A stretch of DNA of 38,801 nt from NCBI GenBank assembly GCA_024330925.1, contig JANDJK010000016.1:1-38801 (forward strand). The letters run 5' to 3'. The stretch is from Nitrospira sp. (lineage in GTDB: Bacteria > Nitrospirota > Nitrospiria > Nitrospirales > Nitrospiraceae). Both the position numbers and the translations under genes were made by a program. This document shows, in pieces, positions 18,377 to 27,398 of the stretch. The notes under the pieces are model-generated. The model was not told the origin of the DNA. It saw only the letters and a list, made by a program, of their open reading frames with translations, and did no database searches. Position 1 is the stretch's first letter. Each line of letters opens with the position of its first letter.

Positions 18377-18780
18377 TCTTGAACCAATGCTTTAAGGCGT
18401 TCCTTTAATTCAGGAATCTGCTCGATGTTGTTGTGAATTGCCCCGATGATTTTTTCCAGCCTAGCTAAACGAAGTGCCTCAGCGTCCTGGGCCACAAGGC
18501 GATCATACTCTTGATAGGCCGCTGGATGTTTGGGCTCGAGGTGCGCTCTGGCATCTATCAAGGCTTGGCTCACTTCCCATGCCTGGGGGGCCAGAGGGGG
18601 GACGACGAAAAAAGACCCATCGGTAAAGGTGATCACGGCGGCACCCTGCCGTCCGGTCAAGGGGATAACAGCCTCTACTGTTTTGCCTTGACAGGCTTGC
18701 CAGCCTGTCAGGAGCCCAGGAAACCGTTGGGCGAAGGCAACCTTCTCCTGGTTGGCTTTCCATTTGTGTTCGATCGACAT
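18367..18780 (-). CDS. Protein of unknown function in ferredoxin cluster
   Basis: A 137-residue soluble protein. The first half has a beta-like stretch (GAAVITFTDGSFFVVPPLAP) and the second half is helical and charged, ending KERLKALVQEWK. No cysteine motif apart from one Cys and no family recognised. It lies between the 2Fe-2S protein upstream (18-base gap) and the overlapping ferredoxin downstream, so co-expression is likely. Confidence 0.7.
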   Translation of the reverse strand: MSIEHKWKANQEKVAFAQRFPGLLTGWQACQGKTVEAVIPLTGRQGAAVITFTDGSFFVVPPLAPQAWEVSQALIDARAHLEPKHPAAYQEYDRLVAQDAEALRLARLEKIIGAIHNNIEQIPELKERLKALVQEWK

Positions 18781-18798
18781 GAAACAGGGGCAAAACGC

Positions 18799-19152
18799 CT
18801 AAGTGATCTTCAGAGGAACCAAGCAAGGGGGCACTGGATGATCCGGCATGAGCAGCCTCGTGACAATTTCTCCTTTGACGACGTGTCGCTCCATGATTTC
18901 GGTCACATCCGCCTCCGAGCCAACCCAATACCATACCCCTTCGGGGTAGATAACGACACTGGGTCCCATGTCGCAATGGTCAAGGCAGCCAGCTTTGTTG
19001 GCCCGTACCAAACCCTTGAGGTTTAACCGTTGAGTTTCATGTTTGAAGTGGGCATGGAGCCGTTCTGATCCGAGATTCGCGCAACAGCCGCGCGGGTCCT
19101 CTTTGGGTCTTTGATTGGTACAGATAAAAATATGTCGTTGAAAAGGCGGCAT
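18799..19152 (-). CDS. Thioredoxin-fold [2Fe-2S] ferredoxin
   Basis: A 117-residue protein of the (2Fe-2S) ferredoxin / NuoE-tail type. The start HIFICTNQRP with Cys11 and GCC (Cys23 and Cys24), followed by KAGCLDHCDMGPSVVIYPEG with Cys56 and Cys60, is the hallmark of thioredoxin-like 2Fe-2S ferredoxins. The end carries a Pro-rich tail. These proteins shuttle electrons or protect enzymes such as nitrogenase; no such partner is in the window. It is the second gene of a four-gene minus-strand cluster. Confidence 0.85.
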   Translation of the reverse strand: MPPFQRHIFICTNQRPKEDPRGCCANLGSERLHAHFKHETQRLNLKGLVRANKAGCLDHCDMGPSVVIYPEGVWYWVGSEADVTEIMERHVVKGEIVTRLLMPDHPVPPCLVPLKIT

Positions 19153-19162
19153 GGGGTGACCG

Positions 19163-19540
19163 TTAGGCCGGCATTGTGACAGTGTTCAGACGTTCCATCA
19201 GCAACAGGACCTCTTGCTTTGCCAACAAGGGGGACTGCTGGGATGAGGTGCTCAGAATGGTGAAAATTTCCCGCAACCGCACAGAGGCACGGAGGAACCC
19301 ATCGCATTTAGCCAGTTCCGACCGTTGCCCACTGATGAGCTTGTCGTATTCGGCGTGGATGTCCCGAAAGTCACGTTGGAGGTTTTTGTACATCGAGCAC
19401 GTTGGGCAGTACCACTTAGGGTTCTGATCCGCAGAAGGAGAAAGACGGTCGTATGGTCGGCCAAAAAAATCTTTGCCGAGAGAAAACTTCATCAACGGAC
19501 TACCAGATACTCCACAACCCTGGCAGAATTCGGTGTTCAT
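19163..19540 (-). CDS. Zinc-ribbon-like protein of unknown function
   Basis: A 125-residue protein with an N-terminal CQGC (residues 6-9) and a second WYCPTC pair about 38 residues later, the spacing of a zinc ribbon, followed by a helical C-terminal half. The start at 19540 (MNTEFCQGCG) is preferred to an upstream in-frame start because the added residues are low-complexity basic sequence. It is the first gene of the ferredoxin cluster. Function is not recognised. Confidence 0.65.
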   Translation of the reverse strand: MNTEFCQGCGVSGSPLMKFSLGKDFFGRPYDRLSPSADQNPKWYCPTCSMYKNLQRDFRDIHAEYDKLISGQRSELAKCDGFLRASVRLREIFTILSTSSQQSPLLAKQEVLLLMERLNTVTMPA

Positions 19541-19619
19541 GGTGTTCCGCTCCCAACTTGAGTCGCCTTGCCTTCTCCGGCCTTGGCGTTGGTGCACGCA
19601 TCTTACACCAGCAGTTTTT

Positions 19620-20445
19620 AGGCTGTCTAGGTGTCTGTCTCTGTCAGGACCTGTGGCCCCTGGAGTGCGGGGGGAGGGAGGGTCCAGAGGGGAGGAAACC
19701 GATAGTGCAGGGGGAGAGGGGGGAGCAGATGAGCCAGTTGGGGAAGGCGGGGTGGACCGGAGCCTGGATCGTGCCGCGGGCGTAGCGGGGAAAGCGCCAA
19801 CAGCCTCGGAGCGGGGAAGAGTACCGGGTGCTGGGAGGGCAGGGGGGAACGGCGCTGGTCATCCCGCAAGCCTGCTCGTGCAGGACGTTAGCGACGGGCG
19901 AGACAAGTGACATGCTCGCCGGGAAGCCGTGAGGGGGCCGTTTGCGGGAGACAGGGCGCACGTTGGACGGAGCGGCATGAGCGGCCGTCTAGGGGGACAC
20001 CTGTTGCTGGTCCGGCGAACCGGTGTCTGGTGCCTCGTGTCAGGACCCGCTCATGAGAGATCGGGCGGTACGGACGACAGACACCATGTGTGTCTGAGAG
20101 GAGCCCCCTCTACCTCGGTAGCGTTCGGCTATAAGTGAGCAGTCTGGCTGGAACGTGCCCGACGCGCAGGGAACGGCAGGGGTAGGAAGTGACGGGGAGA
20201 CCGTTCAACGAGCGGAAGGCGGCTGAGCGGCTGTACGAGGGGACAGTCCATCACCCGCCGTGTCGGGGGTAGCAAGGCCGCCCCCTCGGGCAGCATCTGC
20301 TGTCGTGGAGCCTCGCGGAGATACAGCGCCTCCTGATGCCGCACGGTTCCCACCCGGTCTCTCGATACCGTCCCCCTTAGGATAGGCATATGGTCCTGCC
20401 CCTGCTCCCTAGGGAAGGCCCACGGTTTCTGAACCTCGGTAGTGC
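19620..20445. other. GC-rich, repeat-bearing block with no credible gene; candidate structured RNA or decayed element
   Basis: Bases 19541-20519 separate divergent genes and hold no convincing protein; open frames here give Pro/Arg/Gly-rich low-complexity products. The first part (19660-19980) is strongly G-rich on the plus strand. Visible structure includes GGTGTCTGTC at 19630 exactly complementary to GACAGACACC at 20076. A 7-bp hairpin (CAGACAC/GTGTCTG) lies at 20078-20096 and another (GGACACC/GGTGTCT) at 19995-20028. CAGCA/TGCTG closes a small loop near 20301. Direct repeats are TGTCAGGACC at 19642 and 20038, GGTGTCTG at 19630 and 20022, and ACCTCGGTAG at 20112 and 20433. The expected signatures of RNase P RNA, tmRNA and group II introns were not found. 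Either strand could be the transcript. Confidence 0.45.
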
Positions 20446-20519
20446 GTCGTCTGCTATATTTCTTGCAGAAGGCTTGTACAAAGTCTGGGGGAAGCGCTGT
20501 GCTTAAAAGGGAAAAAACA

Positions 20520-21446
20520 ATGTGGCGGGCTAGAGTCGTGACGGGGGTCTTTTTCTCTACCGTGCTGTCAATGACCCTTCTGATGAGCATGGCGGGGCAG
20601 GCCGACCTGTGGCGATGTTCTCAGCGGGATCAACCGATTACGTTTCAAGAGAGTGGAGGACCAGGTTGTCGAGCGGTGAAGGAGGAACCGTTCAGCCAGT
20701 CAACCATTTCGTCGGGTAATTCTTTAGCGACCGAACAATGGTCACCCTTGCTGATAGGGGATCCCGCTTCTCTTTCGCCTGTAAGACAGTGGACAGGCCA
20801 GACAGTATCGTCGCACCCATTGTTACCAGCGTTGCGTGTGGTCCCTGCGGTGAGCCTTCGCGACCTCCCACCGGAATGGCGGGAAAGGGGATGGAGTCTT
20901 CCGAACAAAGGCGATATCCAATTGTTGCAGATAGATGTGAGGTATCTGAAGGAAGGAAATGGTCCGGTTATTTTGACCAGTGACCATTTCATGCACGAAG
21001 CAAGGCAGACGTTGGAGGTGGCAGTGCGCGCGGCGGCTGTGGCGACCAGGTACGATCCCCGATTTCTGAGCGTCCACCTGACGATTCCCATGCCCGCCGT
21101 TTCGTTGTACCGGGGAATCCGTGTTGAGGGAGCCAGCGCGGGAGCATTTTGGGCTGTGGCCATCGCGTCGGCAATCTTAGGCGATGAATTGCGACAGGAT
21201 TTGTGTTTTTCCGGTACCATCAACGAGGACCTTTCGATTGGTCCAGTTGAGGGACTCGAACAGAAAATCGATGGATGCTGTCTGCTCCGCCAATTTCGTG
21301 AGTTGCTGGTCCCTGCTGGTCAGAAGACGTTTGCGCTTGTTGAGCGGGGCATGGCACACTCTCTCGTGGTGACGGAGGTTTCAACGTTGGCTGAGGCTTA
21401 CGAAATAGCGACGGGTCGGCCGCTCAGATCGGCCCAAGCAATGTAG
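20520..21446 (+). CDS. Exported Lon-like (S16) Ser-Lys protease, single domain
   Basis: A 308-residue protein with a clear signal peptide (VVTGVFFSTVLSMTLLMSMAG). The C-terminal half resembles the proteolytic domain of Lon. Ser206 lies in VEGASAGAFWAVAIASAIL and Lys249 in PVEGLEQKID, a spacing of 43 residues, the same as Ser679-Lys722 of E. coli Lon. The FSGTINEDLSIGPV strand between them also matches. There is no AAA ATPase domain and no Lon N-domain. The N-terminal 120 residues have a WRCSQ...GC Cys pair after the signal region and no recognised domain. It should act outside the cytoplasm without ATP. The start at 20520 follows AAAAGGG. It is seven bases upstream of ald. Confidence 0.82.
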   Translation: MWRARVVTGVFFSTVLSMTLLMSMAGQADLWRCSQRDQPITFQESGGPGCRAVKEEPFSQSTISSGNSLATEQWSPLLIGDPASLSPVRQWTGQTVSSHPLLPALRVVPAVSLRDLPPEWRERGWSLPNKGDIQLLQIDVRYLKEGNGPVILTSDHFMHEARQTLEVAVRAAAVATRYDPRFLSVHLTIPMPAVSLYRGIRVEGASAGAFWAVAIASAILGDELRQDLCFSGTINEDLSIGPVEGLEQKIDGCCLLRQFRELLVPAGQKTFALVERGMAHSLVVTEVSTLAEAYEIATGRPLRSAQAM

Positions 21447-21453
21447 GTGTGCG

Positions 21454-22557
21454 ATGATTATTGGCGTGCCGAAGGAAGTGAAGGATCATGAATATCGAGT
21501 GAGTGTGACCCCTGATGGAGTGGCGACGCTTTGCCGAGCGGGTCATACTGTGTGGGTGGAGGCCAGTGCTGGGCAAGGAAGCGGCTTTAGTGATGAGGAA
21601 TATCAGCGAGCAGGGGCCGGGATTGCCGCCACGAAGGAGCAGGTGTTTGAGAAGGCGGAGCTGATCGTAAAGGTGAAGGAGCCGCTGCCATCGGAAGTGC
21701 AGTTATTTCGTCCTCATCACATCCTCTTTACGTATCTTCACTTGGCTTCCTTGCCAGAGCTGACCAAATCGCTGTTGGAGAAGAAGGTCACGGCTATTGC
21801 CTATGAGACAACCGAGGCCCAAGATGGCAGTTTGCCGATGTTACGGCCGATGAGCGAGATTGCCGGTCGTATGGCGGTGCAGGTGGGGGCGCACTATCTC
21901 GAAAAGACCGGCGGGGGGCGTGGTGTGTTACTGGGTGGTGTGCCTGGTGTGGAGCCTGGTCATGTCGTCGTGCTCGGCACAGGGGTCGTGGGCAGTGCGG
22001 CGATTCGGATCGCTGTGGGGATGGGAGCGCGAGTGACGGCTCTCAATCTCGATGTTGAACGGTTGCGGTACCTGGACGACCTCTATCAAGGCCGCATAGA
22101 GACTCGCGTGGTCAGTACCGCGGCGGTTGAGCAGGCAGTAAGCCAGGCTGATCTTGTGATTGGAGCGGTGTTGGTTCCGGGAGCGAAGGCACCAAAGCTT
22201 GTATCCCGTACTATGGTCTCTCGAATGAAGCAGGGTGCCGTTGTCGTGGATGTTTCTGTTGATCAGGGGGGATGTTTTGAAACGACCAGGCCGACCACTC
22301 ACTCCGATCCAGTATATACGGTGGAGGGCGTGCTTCATTATTGTGTGGCCAACATGCCAGGCATTGTACCGCGTACCTCTACGTTGGCATTGACGAATGC
22401 AACGTTGCCCTATCTTCTGCGCCTGGCGTCGGATGGCGTGGAGCGGGCAATCCGCGATGATCCGGGACTAGCGAAGGGGGTCAATTTAAAAAACGGACTG
22501 GTGAGCTGCCGTGGTGTGGCCGAGGCCCATGGGTTGCCTTTTACCCCTCTCTTGTAA
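21454..22557 (+). CDS. ald: Alanine dehydrogenase
   Basis: NAD-dependent conversion of L-alanine to pyruvate and ammonia, reversible. The 367-residue protein is full length and starts MIIGVPKEVKDHEYRV. Substrate residues Lys75 (KVKEP) and His96 (TYLHLA) are at the family positions, and the Rossmann motif VVVLGTGVVGSAA lies near residue 170. The segment VDVSVDQGGCFETTRPTTHS matches the conserved active-site block. The gene lies close behind the Lon-like protease gene and 54 bases before tRNA-Pro. Confidence 0.97.
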   Translation: MIIGVPKEVKDHEYRVSVTPDGVATLCRAGHTVWVEASAGQGSGFSDEEYQRAGAGIAATKEQVFEKAELIVKVKEPLPSEVQLFRPHHILFTYLHLASLPELTKSLLEKKVTAIAYETTEAQDGSLPMLRPMSEIAGRMAVQVGAHYLEKTGGGRGVLLGGVPGVEPGHVVVLGTGVVGSAAIRIAVGMGARVTALNLDVERLRYLDDLYQGRIETRVVSTAAVEQAVSQADLVIGAVLVPGAKAPKLVSRTMVSRMKQGAVVVDVSVDQGGCFETTRPTTHSDPVYTVEGVLHYCVANMPGIVPRTSTLALTNATLPYLLRLASDGVERAIRDDPGLAKGVNLKNGLVSCRGVAEAHGLPFTPLL

Positions 22558-22611
22558 GACAATCCCTTGCCTCATCGTATTCTCGTATTCAGAGTGGTCA
22601 GACGGTTCCGT

Positions 22612-22688
<77 letters not shown>

Positions 22689-23073
22689 CCATCTGATCCG
22701 CTCGTATCACTGACTCCTCCTCTGACTTACTGAGTCTCCGACGGGACATCTATCAGTCAGCTGAATACTCGTCTGGGAAGAACGCCAATCACTGGTGAAG
22801 TATGTTCCTGCTGGTACCACGATGGTTCAACACCGCCGCATAGGCGTTTGTACCGGTACTTTCCAGAATGGCTTAGAATGGCTTATGGTTCATGATGTGT
22901 TATGGCAAAGTGGGGCTTGGGGGCCCTTTTGCGTCGTTTCAGTAGTCGGATCAACGGCGTAGAAACGCAAAACACGTGACGGCTAAGAGGTGGTTGTGAG
23001 AAGATCCGGTTCGGTGTAGGAGTCGGCATCGCTCTCAGTCCGAATTGGTGAGCAGAGCAAGAGAAGAGGAAGG
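22689..23073 (+). other. Gene-free stretch after tRNA-Pro
   Basis: No gene is seen. There is a short tandem repeat GAATGGCTTA near 22867 and 22877, and a weak GC hairpin followed by TTTT at about 22912-22930 that could be a terminator. It probably also holds the promoter of the acylphosphatase-sigma factor genes. Confidence 0.35.
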
Positions 23074-23367
23074 ATGATCCCAGGAGGCCAGGAGGTGGTG
23101 TCTGCCCACATTTTGGTCAGTGGGCGCGTACAACGGGTGGGGTACCGGGCGTTTGCGGTCCGTACAGCCCTCAAACATGGCGTGGTCGGGGGTGTCAGAA
23201 ATTTAGACGATGGCCGTGTTGAATTGGAAGTCGAAGGAACGCGGACAGCCATCCATGCTCTGCTACAAGATCTTCGTGACGGGCCGCCGGCTGCGCACGT
23301 GATGTCTGTCGAGACTCATTGGGGAGAAGCCACAGGGCGGTTTTCAACGTTTGAAATTTGGTATTAG
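23074..23367 (+). CDS. acyP: Acylphosphatase
   Basis: Small alpha/beta enzyme that hydrolyses acyl phosphates. The 97 residues contain [19 protein letters not shown], with the phosphate-binding Arg in VGYR, and [17 protein letters not shown], with the catalytic Asn in VRN. The start is ambiguous: ATG 23074 has AGGAAGG very close, and GTG codons eight residues later follow AGGAGG. The longer form is given. The following sigma factor gene starts within or just after this gene. Confidence 0.93.
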   Translation: MIPGGQEVVSAHILVSGRVQRVGYRAFAVRTALKHGVVGGVRNLDDGRVELEVEGTRTAIHALLQDLRDGPPAAHVMSVETHWGEATGRFSTFEIWY

Positions 23368-23399
23368 GCGAAAAAAGGGAAGCACAGGGGGCAAGACGC

Positions 23400-24341
23400 A
23401 TGAGGAGGCGCAATGCGCGACTGGTCCAAAGTCGCCGCCCACCGGTTGGCAAAGCCGACAGAGATGAACATGATCTAGACGTGGTTGAGGGGGAGAGTGA
23501 TCGCTCATCAGATGGACTCGACACGCTCAAAAGTTACCTCAAGGAAATTCGTCGGTCCACCCTCTTGACATTTCAGCAGGAGCAGCAGCTTGGCAAGCGG
23601 GTAATGGCAGGTGATGAACAGGCTCGTCAACAGATGATTGAATCGAATTTGCGCCTCGTGATCAGTATCGGCAAACGATATATGAATCGAGGATTTCCGT
23701 TTTCGGATATCGTAGAGGAGGGCAACCTCGGGCTGATTAAGGCAGTGGAAAAATTCAATTACAAGAGAGGCTTTCGTTTTAGCACTTATGCGTCCTGGTG
23801 GATTCGGCAATATATTGAGCGGGCCCTTATCAACCAAGGCAAGTTAGTGCGTCTGCCCGTCCATGTGGTAGAACGATTGAACCGTTATCTTGGAAAGACT
23901 GAGCAACTGGTGCAGGAACTGGGGCGCGAGCCCACGACCCATGAAATTGCGGTAAAGATGAACATGTCAGAAGAAGAAGTGTTGGATCTCAAACAGTTAA
24001 TCCGCACGACCTGCTCACTGGATAGTCCTCTCAATGAAGGGGGAGATACGTTTCTCCGTGATGTTATTGAGGATTCAACCGGCCTGTCTCCCGATGAAAC
24101 CGCTGACGGAGTATGTCGCCGCATGGAGCTGATGGAGTGGATTAGGGAGTTGCCAGAGAAGGAACAAACTGTTATTGTGTCCCGGTTTGGGCTTGATGGA
24201 AGCGAAGGGAAAACGCTCGAGGAAATTGGCCGAGAAATGGGACTGACTCGCGAGCGGGTCCGGCAGATTGAAATGACAGCGTTGGCGAGACTCCGAGCGA
24301 CCATCAAGCGGAAGACTATGGTGCAGGCGGACTTACTGTAA
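23400..24341 (+). CDS. Sigma-70 family sigma factor, RpoS-like
   Basis: A 313-residue sigma factor with regions 1.2 to 4 but no region 1.1. [20 protein letters not shown] is region 1.2, [19 protein letters not shown] and [19 protein letters not shown] cover region 2 with the -10 binding helix, and [14 protein letters not shown] begins region 3. [20 protein letters not shown] is the -35 binding helix-turn-helix of region 4.2. The short length and the ending QADLL resemble RpoS more than the housekeeping RpoD. The ATG at 23400 was chosen; a TTG at 23358 inside acyP would add 14 residues. The gene ends four bases before apt, so the two are likely co-transcribed. Confidence 0.9.
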   Translation: MRRRNARLVQSRRPPVGKADRDEHDLDVVEGESDRSSDGLDTLKSYLKEIRRSTLLTFQQEQQLGKRVMAGDEQARQQMIESNLRLVISIGKRYMNRGFPFSDIVEEGNLGLIKAVEKFNYKRGFRFSTYASWWIRQYIERALINQGKLVRLPVHVVERLNRYLGKTEQLVQELGREPTTHEIAVKMNMSEEEVLDLKQLIRTTCSLDSPLNEGGDTFLRDVIEDSTGLSPDETADGVCRRMELMEWIRELPEKEQTVIVSRFGLDGSEGKTLEEIGREMGLTRERVRQIEMTALARLRATIKRKTMVQADLL

Positions 24342-24345
24342 CCTC

Positions 24346-24870
<525 letters not shown>

Positions 24871-24972
24871 GACCTTCCTCGTGTTTTCGCCGCTACTTGT
24901 CAAACGAGGGGTGCCATGATATAGAACCCGAGCTTTGTGAGTCTCCTGGATTCAGTGAACAACGGGGGTCCC

Positions 24973-25533
24973 ATGGGGAGCAAAACTCAGTCTAAGAAGA
25001 AGCAGGGCGAGAAAACGAAGTCAGTAGCGGAAGCTTCTGAGAAATCCAAGGCGGCCGAGGCAACTGCGGGGGTGAAGCTGGAGCCGGATGCTCGTGAAGC
25101 CTCTTCGGCCGTCCATTCGCAAGAAACCTCTCAAGACCAGGAGGCACGCGAACGGCGGCGCGAAGTCTTGTACAAGATGCTGCTGGGGAAACGACAAGAG
25201 ATTATCAAGGAAATCGCAGAAAGCCTTGGACAGTCATTGACCGAAGATCAGCAGCGGCGTCTAGAATCTGCCCATGACGTCGGTGATCAAGCGCTGATGG
25301 ATTTGGAGCGAGAACTTGGGATTTCGCTGATGGAGATGCGCAATCGCCGGCGGCAATCGATTGATGAAGCCCTGACACGTCTGCAAGAAGGTACCTATGG
25401 TATCTGTGCCGAGTGCGGGGTAGAAATTAGCGAGAAACGTCTGCAAGCCGTTCCGTTTGCCAAGCTCTGTGTGGAGTGCCAGGCGCGCCAGGAGTTGTTG
25501 GAGAAAATCGAGCGAGAAGAAGAGCGCGAGTAA
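24973..25533 (+). CDS. DksA/TraR-type zinc-finger regulator with long charged N-terminus
   Basis: A 186-residue protein. Residues 1-65 are Lys/Glu/Ser/Ala-rich and likely disordered. The middle is a long coiled-coil hairpin with DVGDQALMDLERELGISLM, and the end carries the zinc finger CAECGVEISEKRLQAVPFAK followed by CVEC. This is the DksA/TraR C4 motif, C-x2-C-x17-C-x2-C. DksA relatives bind the RNA polymerase secondary channel and alter promoter response to ppGpp. The coiled-coil tip is less clearly DksA-like, so a TraR/YocK-type role is also possible. The ATG at 24973 follows GGGGG; a GTG at 24937 is an alternative. Confidence 0.88.
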   Translation: MGSKTQSKKKQGEKTKSVAEASEKSKAAEATAGVKLEPDAREASSAVHSQETSQDQEARERRREVLYKMLLGKRQEIIKEIAESLGQSLTEDQQRRLESAHDVGDQALMDLERELGISLMEMRNRRRQSIDEALTRLQEGTYGICAECGVEISEKRLQAVPFAKLCVECQARQELLEKIEREEERE

Positions 25534-25637
25534 GCGAGGTGATAAGCGGTTGGATCCCTCCTGCGCTATGTTCGTGACTCTTCTCGATGATCAATCGCAC
25601 GCCAGGGTTTGTTGACAGATAGGCTGGACCGGATGCC

Positions 25638-26336
25638 ATGAGCTGTTTCCTCGGCCAGCGGGCGGTTGTTCTGGCGAGCGGTGGTCTGGATTCTACCGTC
25701 GTCGCGGCGGTGGCCGTCCGAGACGGCTACGACCTTGATCTGCTGACAATTGCCTATGGACAGCGCCACGCGATCGAGGTCGAACGGGCCGGCCAGATCG
25801 CAGCGGCGTTGAAGGCCCGCCGGCATCTTGTCATGAACGTGGACTTGCGGGCGATTGGTGGGTCGGCTCTTACGAGCGACGTTCCAGTTCCCAAAAATCG
25901 GCCGGAGGCCGAGCGGAGCCGCGAGGTTCCTACTACCTATGTGCCGGCTAGAAACTTGATTTTTCTCTCCCTCGCCGTCGCGTACGCCGAAACGATAGGG
26001 GCATCCGCTGTCTATTTCGGTGCCAACGTGCTTGATTATTCTGGCTATCCGGACTGCCGGCCGGAATTCATCCAGGCATTCGAAGCGACGGTTCGAGCCG
26101 GCACGAAGGCTGGAATGGAAGGACGGTCGATAGAAATTCGTGCCCCGTTACTCATGTTGACCAAAGCCCAGATTGTCGCGCTTGGGGCATCCTTGAACGT
26201 GCCGTTTCATCTGACGCACAGTTGTTATGATCCCGTCGGCTCGTTGGCCTGTGGGCAGTGTGACAGTTGTCTCATCCGCCGAAAGGGCTTTGCTGAAGCG
26301 GGGGTCTTGGATCCAATTCCCTACGTGGTACCTTGA
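25638..26336 (+). CDS. queC: 7-cyano-7-deazaguanine synthase QueC
   Basis: Enzyme of queuosine biosynthesis converting 7-carboxy-7-deazaguanine to preQ0 with ATP and ammonia. The 232-residue protein has the PP-loop SGGLDST at residues 15-21, YGQRHAIEVERA after it, YVPARNLIFLSLAVAYAE in the middle and a zinc site formed by SCYDP and CGQCDSC near the C-terminus. It is complete. No other queuosine gene is in the window. Confidence 0.97.
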   Translation: MSCFLGQRAVVLASGGLDSTVVAAVAVRDGYDLDLLTIAYGQRHAIEVERAGQIAAALKARRHLVMNVDLRAIGGSALTSDVPVPKNRPEAERSREVPTTYVPARNLIFLSLAVAYAETIGASAVYFGANVLDYSGYPDCRPEFIQAFEATVRAGTKAGMEGRSIEIRAPLLMLTKAQIVALGASLNVPFHLTHSCYDPVGSLACGQCDSCLIRRKGFAEAGVLDPIPYVVP

Positions 26337-26396
26337 AGGCTATAGGGTTTCCGTGTGGCTGGTATCGTTATCATGAACAAACGGTGTTGAGAATCC

Positions 26397-26816
26397 ATGT
26401 CGATTTTGTCAAGGTGGGTCCTCAAAGTTGGGTGGGCTTTCGTCCTGTTGATGATGAGTGGTGTGCAGGGTTGTAGCCAAGAGCAGACCGAGCCGAGGGG
26501 AGGGACAGAGACCGGCGTTGCAGGGGAGAGTGTGCCAGCCAATTTGAAAGAGGGAGAACAAAAATTTGTTGCCCACTGTTCCCGTTGTCATGGCGTCGGA
26601 GGGAGAGGAACCCAGCAAGGCCCGCCGCTTGTCCACAAAATTTATGAGCCTAATCATCATGCGGATGCCGCCTTTTACAATGCTGCGGCCAACGGTGTCC
26701 GTGCTCACCATTGGGAATTCGGCAACATGCCGAAGATCGAGGGAGTGACCCCCTCTGATATTGAACAGATCGTGCAATATGTCCGCTGGCTCCAAAGACA
26801 AGCGGGCATTTTCTAG
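26397..26816 (+). CDS. Lipid-anchored monohaem cytochrome c
   Basis: A 139-residue protein. The signal peptide ends in GVQGC (lipobox Cys26), so the protein is anchored to a membrane. The haem site is CSRCH (Cys61, Cys64, His65). Met111 in FGNMPKIEG is the probable sixth ligand. The final helix (IEQIVQYVRWLQRQAG) matches class I cytochrome c. It is likely a small electron carrier in the periplasm; the partner is not indicated by neighbours. Confidence 0.92.
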   Translation: MSILSRWVLKVGWAFVLLMMSGVQGCSQEQTEPRGGTETGVAGESVPANLKEGEQKFVAHCSRCHGVGGRGTQQGPPLVHKIYEPNHHADAAFYNAAANGVRAHHWEFGNMPKIEGVTPSDIEQIVQYVRWLQRQAGIF

Positions 26817-26996
26817 TGCGCGTAAGTCCTGCGTTAACAGATGGCGACACGTGGTCTGGATGCCGCGACCGCGAGGCCTCTTCTCTTGTCTGTTGCTGAC
26901 GAAAAGAAGTCCTGCAGCCGAAGTGTCAAGGGAGATGGTTGGTGGCTGCTATCCCTCATAAGCAGGGTATCACCTCCTTGCCCGGATCGTTAAAAT

Positions 26997-27398
26997 ATGG
27001 TGGTACCAAGTTTGGTCGAGTTGAGCATGTTGTCCACATTTTCTCGCCGAATCTATCTTCGCTATCAGGTCCGGTACCCCGTCATTTATGGGCTCCCCTC
27101 CTGGGTCGGAGAAGGCGAAGTCATCAATCTTTCGTTGCGTGGTTGTTTGATCCGCTGCGGTCTTCCAATACCGGTTGGCGAACCAGTACGGATGGGCGTT
27201 CTGCTCCCAAACAGCTTGCCAGCGTTGACCGTTGAGCGGGGAATCGTCAGATGGGCGAATGCTGAGTGTTTCGGTGTCGAATTTCTTGACCTCTCGGTTG
27301 CCGTGCAACAACGGCTCAACTGTGAACTGCGCGGCGCGCTGATGAAACGACTTGGCCGACTTCTGACGCAGCCGTCCCTCACGAATGAGAAGTCTTGA
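26997..27398 (+). CDS. PilZ-domain protein
   Basis: A 133-residue protein with a PilZ-like fold. An RRIYLRYQVRYPVIYG strand carries the N-terminal Arg motif, and INLSLRGCLIRCG matches the (D/N)xSxxG motif, the two c-di-GMP contacts. A later strand VRWANAECFGVEF is also typical. It probably senses c-di-GMP, which the GGDEF regulator at 11787 could help make. The start is uncertain: ATG 26997 or ATG 27027 (MLSTFSRR), neither with a strong ribosome-binding site. Confidence 0.8.
   Translation: MVVPSLVELSMLSTFSRRIYLRYQVRYPVIYGLPSWVGEGEVINLSLRGCLIRCGLPIPVGEPVRMGVLLPNSLPALTVERGIVRWANAECFGVEFLDLSVAVQQRLNCELRGALMKRLGRLLTQPSLTNEKS

Noticed and set aside
19644..19961. Open frames in the G-rich part of the block
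   Set aside because: Composition is dominated by Gly/Arg or Pro/Ser as expected from G-rich DNA; no family motif.
19620..20445. RNase P RNA, tmRNA or group II intron
   Set aside because: No GAGGAAAGTCC, no tRNA-like ends, no domain V-like sequence could be found.
20129..20590. Minus-strand open frame of 153 codons over the GC-rich block
   Set aside because: It is Pro/Arg-rich low complexity with no domain, and overlaps the true start of the Lon-like protease gene.
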